Below are positions 58,039-64,000 of a stretch of DNA of 64,000 bases, piece after piece. Source of the DNA: Malus domestica (lineage: Eukaryota > Streptophyta > Magnoliopsida > Rosales > Rosaceae); contig NC_091665.1 in the NCBI RefSeq assembly GCF_042453785.1, positions 20,055,501 through 20,119,500 on the forward strand. Reading direction: 5' to 3'. Below the pieces are notes generated by a model. It ran no database searches, was not told the DNA's origin, and was given only the letters and a program-made list of their open reading frames with translations. The number at the start of each line of letters is the position of its first letter. The stretch's first letter is position 1. Both the position numbers and the translations under genes were made by a program.

Positions 58039-59520
58039 CTATCTTCTTTTACTTTGTAGTACATTTCTGATGTTTCTTCTTTGAAATTTTAAGGCTTCCA
58101 ATAGGGCTGATAATTGATCATTGTCTTGCTGTAAATATACATTTTTTCTTCTTCTGCTACTAATACCATATCATACCTAAAATCTTCAAAATCATCTAAG
58201 GCTAGCATTTGGATCCTTCGAAATTTTAGAATATTTTCATATGAAGGAGTTCACCTATGTGAGGAGATAGGGGATATTCTAAATGACTTTTCATTAATCA
58301 TATTTATATGCCTAGCTTTCTCCTTATGCATATGTACATACCAATCTGGAGGACTACTAATAAAACTTATGCAAATTTCTTTCCATCTTTCTAATTGGGA
58401 GATATGGTTAATGAATATTTTATCAAGATAGCCAAACTCTAATAGTAAGGCTGGGGTAACTTCTACAACATTATGCTTTTTCTGATGCTCATAACTAAAA
58501 TGTCATGGTATAAAATCTCTCATGTTAATCATGCCCACAGCTATGTTAACCTTTAGTTTACAAATACAATTCTCTGTACTATCACAAAGACATGGTGGAT
58601 ACATCTTTGTAATAATATCCATCATTGGTTTTAGATCAAAGATGGACTAATACAAAGTGCATTGTAACTATAATTGTAACTCTTTCATGGACTTTGATGC
58701 TCTGCTCAGGATCTCATTTTGCATATCTAGTGGCATTATTCTTAATTTTTCTTTTGAAATTTCTTTTAATAAAATATCATCTAATATTAAGTCTGAAGAT
58801 ATATTCCTAAGAAAACTTTCATATTTTTCTTGTTTTTCTTTGTCACTCAGAATCTGATGCTGCTCATTATTTTGATGTTGCTCCATTTCAATGTCTTCTT
58901 CTAAGAGCTCAATCTTAATTTCTTCTATGGGCTCATTAGCCTTTTGTTCTATGGGTTCAATAACCTCTTTTCCTTTATTCTTATGTTTGATCAATTTCTA
59001 AACCTATTTTCAATTTTCTTTTCAAGGTGTCACTTGCCTTTTGCTGCATTCTAAGAGATTGAAGTTCTTGGTTCATTTTGGTAAACTTACTAAGTAATGA
59101 CTCATTGTCTCTAGAAATGGCTTGGAGTTTGTGTTCAAGAGAATGAATATATTGCTGGCTTTGATGGAAATTGAAGTTAAAACTATCAAACTCTTGTTCT
59201 AAGGCTCTAATTAATTTTTCATGACCTAGCCTCATGCTTGGTTGTTTGATTTGGATATTCCAAAAATTATCTAAGAGAACATGTTGCCTATCAGAAAGTC
59301 CTGGTGCTCTTGACCTATATCTCAGAGTTGGATTTCTGATTCCTTCAACAATATTGCCATTAAAGTTGAAAGTAGGTACTGGTGGTGATGCTGGTCTGCT
59401 TATGCTATTTTGGAATCCACTAAATGGTGGAGGTTGATGGTGCATCATTATGCTACTGAAATGTGCTTTTCTGCCTTGTGGTCTTGTGCTATTTGAGGAT
59501 GATGGTCCACGATATTCCAT
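58039..59520 (-). pseudogene. Endogenous caulimovirid downstream ORF, broken
   Basis: The minus-strand frame opens a few bases after the RNase H stop of the viral polymerase region, at an ATG at 59520. It runs through a proline/serine-rich start, a long coiled coil (around QQYIHSLEHKLQAISRDNES) and a lysine/glutamate-rich region. Frame changes occur near 58990, 58668 and 58120, with several stops. The coding signal continues in pieces to a stop at 58039. Position directly behind RT-RNase H fits the second ORF of Florendovirus-like caulimovirids, whose function is unknown. It is an old integrated copy and not a functional virus. The genus is inferred from gene order. Confidence 0.6.
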
Positions 59521-59526
59521 ACATGT

Positions 59527-60620
59527 TCAACAAATTAATCTTGATAAGATATCGGCTAATGTATTGTCATTACCTTTTATATGTTCAAAAATTGGTTTAA
59601 AATCATTTCCTGTAATTGAATCAACAAAATTAACCCATCTTCGGTCTGCCTGTTTATTAGCATGTATCTTGTTATAATGAGAAACTATATTTTGACAATC
59701 TGTTCTAATTGTAAATACTTCATTATGTAAAAATAAAGAGAATACTTCAAGTGAGTTAATTATTCCTAAAATTTCTAAATCTGTTGATGGTAATCTTGAC
59801 TGTACATCACTAAATTTTCCTGATGAATATCTACAAACTTGCTCATCAGACTTTGGAGACTCCTTATGCTTTTTCTGGTATAATATACCTACCCATCCTA
59901 AGGATGAAGCATCTGTTTCAACTATCTTGTAACTATCATCTAATGGTAATGTTAATGGCTTAAGTTTAGTAATTTCTTCTTTTATATTTTGAACTAATTT
60001 AATATCTTCACTATTACAATATTTTTGTCCTATTTTGCTAGTTTTACTATGTAATACTGCTATTTTTCTTCCTAAATCAGGGATTAAATTTCTTGCATAA
60101 TTTAACAATCCTAAAAATGCTTGTAACTGTTTCTTATCTTCTAATTTGTTTGGAAATTCTAACACCGTTTTGGCTATATGATCTTGTAATTGTATTGTAC
60201 CTGACTTGATATACATTCCTAAAAATTCTATATCTTACTTTTTTAATGCTATTTTATTTTTGCTAATCACAATTCCATTATTGATAAATTCTTGTAATAC
60301 TATCTCTAAATAGTTCCTATGTTCATTTTTATTTTTACTATGTACTAAAATATCATCTACATAAACACTACAAAAATTATCATATTTTTTGAAAATTTGA
60401 TCAATCTTTCTTTGAAAGATTGAAGGAGCATTTTTAAGTCCAAATGACATAACTAGCCACTCAAAATGTCATTCTGGACAAGTAAAAGATGTACACTCAA
60501 TTGATTCTTCTGCTAATCGTATTTGCCAAAATCCTTATTTACAATCAAATTTACTAAAATATTTACTCTCTTGAATTAACTCCTTCATTATCGTTTGTCT
60601 CTGTCATTCTTTGTTGACTA
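59527..60620 (-). pseudogene. Endogenous caulimovirid reverse transcriptase and RNase H, broken
   Basis: The RT palm lies at about 60235-60620, with the catalytic YVDD in CSVYVDDILVHSK and the preceding SFGLKNAPSIFQ. RNase H is at 59527-60216, with the first acidic residue in KIVETDASSLGW and a C-terminal HIKGNDNTLADILSR. Stops fall between the two parts (about 60220-60234) and at several points upstream of 60450. Sequence right of about 60620 no longer reads as polymerase. Protease, capsid and movement protein are absent, so only the 3' part of the polyprotein remains. The motifs are those of caulimovirids and related gypsy-like polymerases. The absence of integrase downstream of RNase H supports a pararetrovirus. 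Confidence 0.75.
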
Positions 60621-61671
60621 AATATCTTGCCGACTCCCTTCTTGCTCGCTCTGCTTCAAGAATTCCCACCGCCTCATCAAAAGCTTCCTCCCTCTCGTCC
60701 TCCATGTCCACATCCACCTCCTCCACCCATTGGAGGTATCAGATCATTGAGATACAAATAACTAATTGGGAATTTTGGAAGCTAGAGCTAGGAGGGAGTC
60801 CGCGAGAAGAATGCATGCTTGGTTTGTTTTTTGTTTTTTTAAATTGAGGAGATAACGAGGAGTTAGCCCCATTTAAGGGTGGATAGGTGGGTGAACAACT
60901 GTTACGTTTCATGAATGACCAAAGAGAGGCCATAATATTTTCTGGGTGCAAATAATTTGAACATTTACCAATATGATTTATCATTGACTTAAAATTTACA
61001 TGATGTGAAAATTATATTTTGTCTTGCGGGGTTTTCGATAATAAAAAAGTAATAATTTATTTTAGAAGTGTTTTTATATTTATTCTTAATAAATATCGTA
61101 ACTATATCTTATATTCAAAACATCGAATCAAGATTGACTAGAATTTTTCTATTTCATCGTAAATTAAAATTGTTTTTCATAATCAGCTTAATTCAATCAC
61201 TAAACGTATTACTTAAAAAGTTTAGCTCGCCCCAATGAAAGAACAAGTCTACTCATATCCACTCTCAAATCTCATAAACATTTACATATTCTTAAGCAGT
61301 TTCTCCAATCACTAAAAGAGTGGAAGAAGTTTGACAATGAGGGAGAATCACAAATGTACATCAACATAATATTGCACAATGTTCATAAAAATACAAAAAA
61401 ATAATAATAATAAAAATAAAACTCTAGGCCAGGAAGGCGAGTACAAACTTGATTTATAGAGTCGAGCAAACAGAATTGAAATTTGAACCCAAATAATTTC
61501 TAATATTTAAAACAAACTCCCCAAACTTGCCAACAAATTTACCAAAACGTCACTCCCTATATAACTCCCCACACGTCCCTCTTCCCTTTTTGTTAAAACC
61601 CCCTCTCTCCCTAAAACCCCCACGTCTCAGCTCCACAGGCTCCGCGGCCAAAAAAACCAACATCCGCCACC
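60621..61671. other. Intergenic; upstream region of the Mpv17-family gene
   Basis: 60621-60760 has a coding-like minus-strand stretch (EREEAFDEAVGILEAERARR) that joins the viral fragment at its edge. It could be a host exon scrap or viral, and I cannot assign it. Further right the sequence is AT-rich; (aat)n-like runs lie near 61395-61420. The last 120 bases are C-rich leader with no upstream ATG in a long frame. Confidence 0.4.
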
Positions 61672-63420
61672 ATGACGGCCGCTTTACGCCGGAGCACCAA
61701 CCTCACCCGCCTGTTACAGAAGAACTACATCACCGACCCGATCGGAGACCCGAAGCTGCTCCAAACCCAAACGCAAACCCACTCCAAAGCCTACCTCCGC
61801 TTCCCTCATGTCTTCCGCAAAGCCAGAGACTACGACCTGTCCCCCTCTGTCTTCTCCTCCGCCTTCTCCTCCGCCAAGTCCTCCGTCGAAGCGCCGTCGG
61901 TCTCCAAGCTTGGGTTCGTGGGATGGTACCTGGGTATGATCCAGTCCCGCCCCGTTTTGACCAAGAGTGTCACCGCGGCGCTTATTTACACCGCCGCCGA
62001 TTTGTCCTCCCAGGTGGGTCGAACTGTAGTTATATCTTCACTTTTGGGAATTTTGTAGTTACCCATTTCGTCAGTTTGGCTCTTGTATCTAATGAAGTAA
62101 TGATCTTTATCAGACATTAGCAAAATCATCCCTTTCAGAATCTTATGATCTTGTAAGGACTGCGCGCATGGCTGGATATGGGATGCTGGTTTTGGGTCCG
62201 TCGCTGCATTTCTGGTTCAATTTCATGTCGAAATCTTACCCAAAACGGGATATGTTTTCGACATTGAAGAAAATGGCAATGGGGCAGGTGCTTTTTGGAC
62301 CTACAATGACGTTTGCTTTCTTCTCCTTGAATGCTTGTCTACAAGGTATGCATAAAGCTTCTCTCTTAATGACACAATTTTTATGATGAATGATGCTTGT
62401 ATGTTTGATTTTGTCGAAATATTGTATTTTTGCAAGTGTTTATGATGAATGGTGTGTGGTGTGTTAAATTTTGGGTATAATTTTGTTTAGGAAAGTTGAA
62501 GCTTCCGGGGTTGAATTAGGTGGAACTTAAGACTAATTTGTCAATGATTGTGAACTAGGTTCTTTTAGATTTTATTCGGTGACAAAATCGTGATTGAGCC
62601 TGCTACACTTCGTAGTAGCAAGTTCCTTTGGTAATTGGCTCTCCGGTTCATATACTTGAGCATCACTTTCATGAAGAGTTCATCATAGGATGCTGAAACT
62701 GAAAGTACCGGATTTTTGTAAACATATTGTGCAAGTCCAGTTATAGTTGACTATAAAAATGGTCTAGATGTACTGAGTTTCAATCTTGAGATTTTCGACA
62801 TTTGAAACTTTGGGGACACAACCCCTGTTTGTAGGCAAGACTTTGATGCATAATGAATGTGTATAAACACCTCTCTATGTTAATTGATTCTTCAAAGAAA
62901 ACCTTTAGTTGCTGATTAAGAAATTTACCTGTGTGAAGTTTGCAAATTAGAGTGAAGTTGTGTCTGCAGAGAGATGTGTGATACCGTTGGTGCTTCATAT
63001 TAATGTCATATGGTCTAATAAGCTGTTACCATGATTGCCAATTCCAGGTGAAAATGGTGGAGAAATTGTTGCCCGCCTACAGCGAGACTTGTTCCCTACA
63101 TTGTTAAATGGCGTTATGTACTGGCCAATATGTGATTTTATCACATTCAGATTCATTCCTGTCCATTTACAGGTACGTGGAAGTCTTTCTTTTGTCTTGG
63201 CCTTTATCAAATTTTTTTTGGATTTTGGATTTACGTGAAATTGAGAATACAAAACACGGGTTAAACCTGCATATTTGACTGGATCTGGAAACTAACTTGT
63301 GAACTTTGTTTCTGATGCTCACATATTGAACAGCCATTAGTGAGCAATGGATTTTCGTATCTGTGGACCATTTACATCACGTACATGGCAGGCCTGGAGA
63401 AAGCAGGCACAACGTCCTAG
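61672..63420 (+). CDS. Mpv17/PMP22-family membrane protein, four exons
   Basis: Exons 61672-62013, 62114-62345, 63048-63172 and 63334-63420 (GT-AG throughout) encode 261 residues. The N-terminal 60 residues (MTAALRRSTNLTRLLQKNYI at the start) are basic and hydroxylated, with no acidic residue among the first 20, like an organelle targeting peptide. The family core begins around WYLGMIQSRPVLTKSVTAAL. It continues with GPSLHFWFNFMSKSYPKRD, FGPTMTFAFFSLNACLQ, RLQRDLFPTLLNGVMYWPIC and FITFRFIPVHLQPLVSN, and ends in SYLWTIYITYMAGLEKA. The conserved tryptophans and glycines of the four-helix Mpv17/PMP22 fold are present. Members sit in mitochondrial, peroxisomal or plastid membranes and are thought to form channels. 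The location here is only predicted. The start is the first ATG of the frame, in the context caccATGac. Confidence 0.92.
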
Positions 63421-64000
63421 CTGATTGACTGTAGGCGCCTATTCTTTTTACTAGTCTCATCTTCAAGATTTAGACATGTCTCAACAAACCCTGCTTGGAA
63501 GTTGCTTGTGATGCCTTACACGGTGAACCTTCTGGATGCCTTTGCAGAAACGCAGGCATGACATCCACAGCCGAACCATGGTTGAAGCGCAGGCCATGAA
63601 TCTCGCTCTCTTTATGAATTCTAGAATGAGCTACACTATTTATGAATTAGATTCATTGGTAATTACATTTAGATCGTGTTTTTCACCATACGTGTAAAAC
63701 ATTCAGACATTATGTATTTATGTTGTTGGGAAACTTTGAGGGTTTTGTATAAAGCAGTAGGTTGTTGAAGACGGTGGAAGTATCAATTACGAGTTTGTTT
63801 GGTCTGAAACAAACGACTGTAGGATTCAAAACTTCGGTTGGACATTACATTTGTTTTTCTTCAGTTGTGGAAGGGACCCGTCTTCCCGCTCTGTCAGCTG
63901 ATATTATGCATGACAAGGATCTAGGGCAAGCAATTAAAGGTTTTCAGAACAGGTCGACAGACATAACGAAAGGCGTTTTTCCGGTTGGTCTTTGGTGAGT
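63421..64000. other. Mpv17-family gene 3' region to the window end
   Basis: The transcript end of the preceding gene probably lies within the first 350 bases. The open frame at 63762-63998 has no recognised domain and ends at the window edge, so whether a new gene starts here cannot be decided. Confidence 0.4.

Noticed and set aside
63762..63998. Possible new gene at the window edge
   Set aside because: The frame is short, unrecognised and cut by the window end. Evidence is insufficient.

Overview
The window is nuclear DNA from a flowering plant. The genes have introns with GT-AG borders, and retrotransposons make up a large share of the sequence. Gene and repeat styles fit a Rosaceae genome such as apple or pear. 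The family-level guess is inference from remembered repeat types, not a search result.

The left half is mostly transposable elements. At 1348-11473 a degenerate Ty1/copia element lies on the minus strand, flanked by the target duplication TGTTG. A PIF/Harbinger-like DNA transposon (4627-9697, duplication TAA) is inserted in its protease/integrase region. A 2.2-kb solo LTR (7243-9407, duplication TCCAT) is inserted in that transposon. A small two-exon LEA-like gene follows on the minus strand (12645-13285), then AT-rich repeat debris including a terminal-inverted-repeat element (16646-17387).

A 14.1-kb Ty3/gypsy element of the Tat type spans 17999-32111 (duplication AATAC). It has broken gag and pol frames, two RNase H-like segments, and a 7-kb 3' region. 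That region holds a 95-bp palindrome-bearing tandem array in perfect register, a 15-bp array, 64-bp repeats and an antisense 252-residue ORF. Beyond it lie a LINE fragment (33900-34970), a 404-bp foldback element (35033-35436), a tandem three-LTR TRIM element (35560-36603), and a 474-bp tandem duplication carrying two exon-like blocks.

The right part is gene-bearing: a prolyl 4-hydroxylase (39389-43005, +), an 869-residue repeat-rich coiled-coil protein (45688-49746, +), a Mediator subunit 28 gene (50337-51819, -, tail to tail with the former), a short secreted LRR protein of the SERK-ectodomain type (55087-57124, +), a decayed endogenous caulimovirid fragment (58039-60620, -), and an Mpv17/PMP22-family membrane protein (61672-63420, +). 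The host genes look intact and unrelated in function, as is normal for plant gene neighbours. No operons, CRISPR arrays or rRNA genes are present. Exon borders were set by eye from splice signals, reading frame and protein family expectation.
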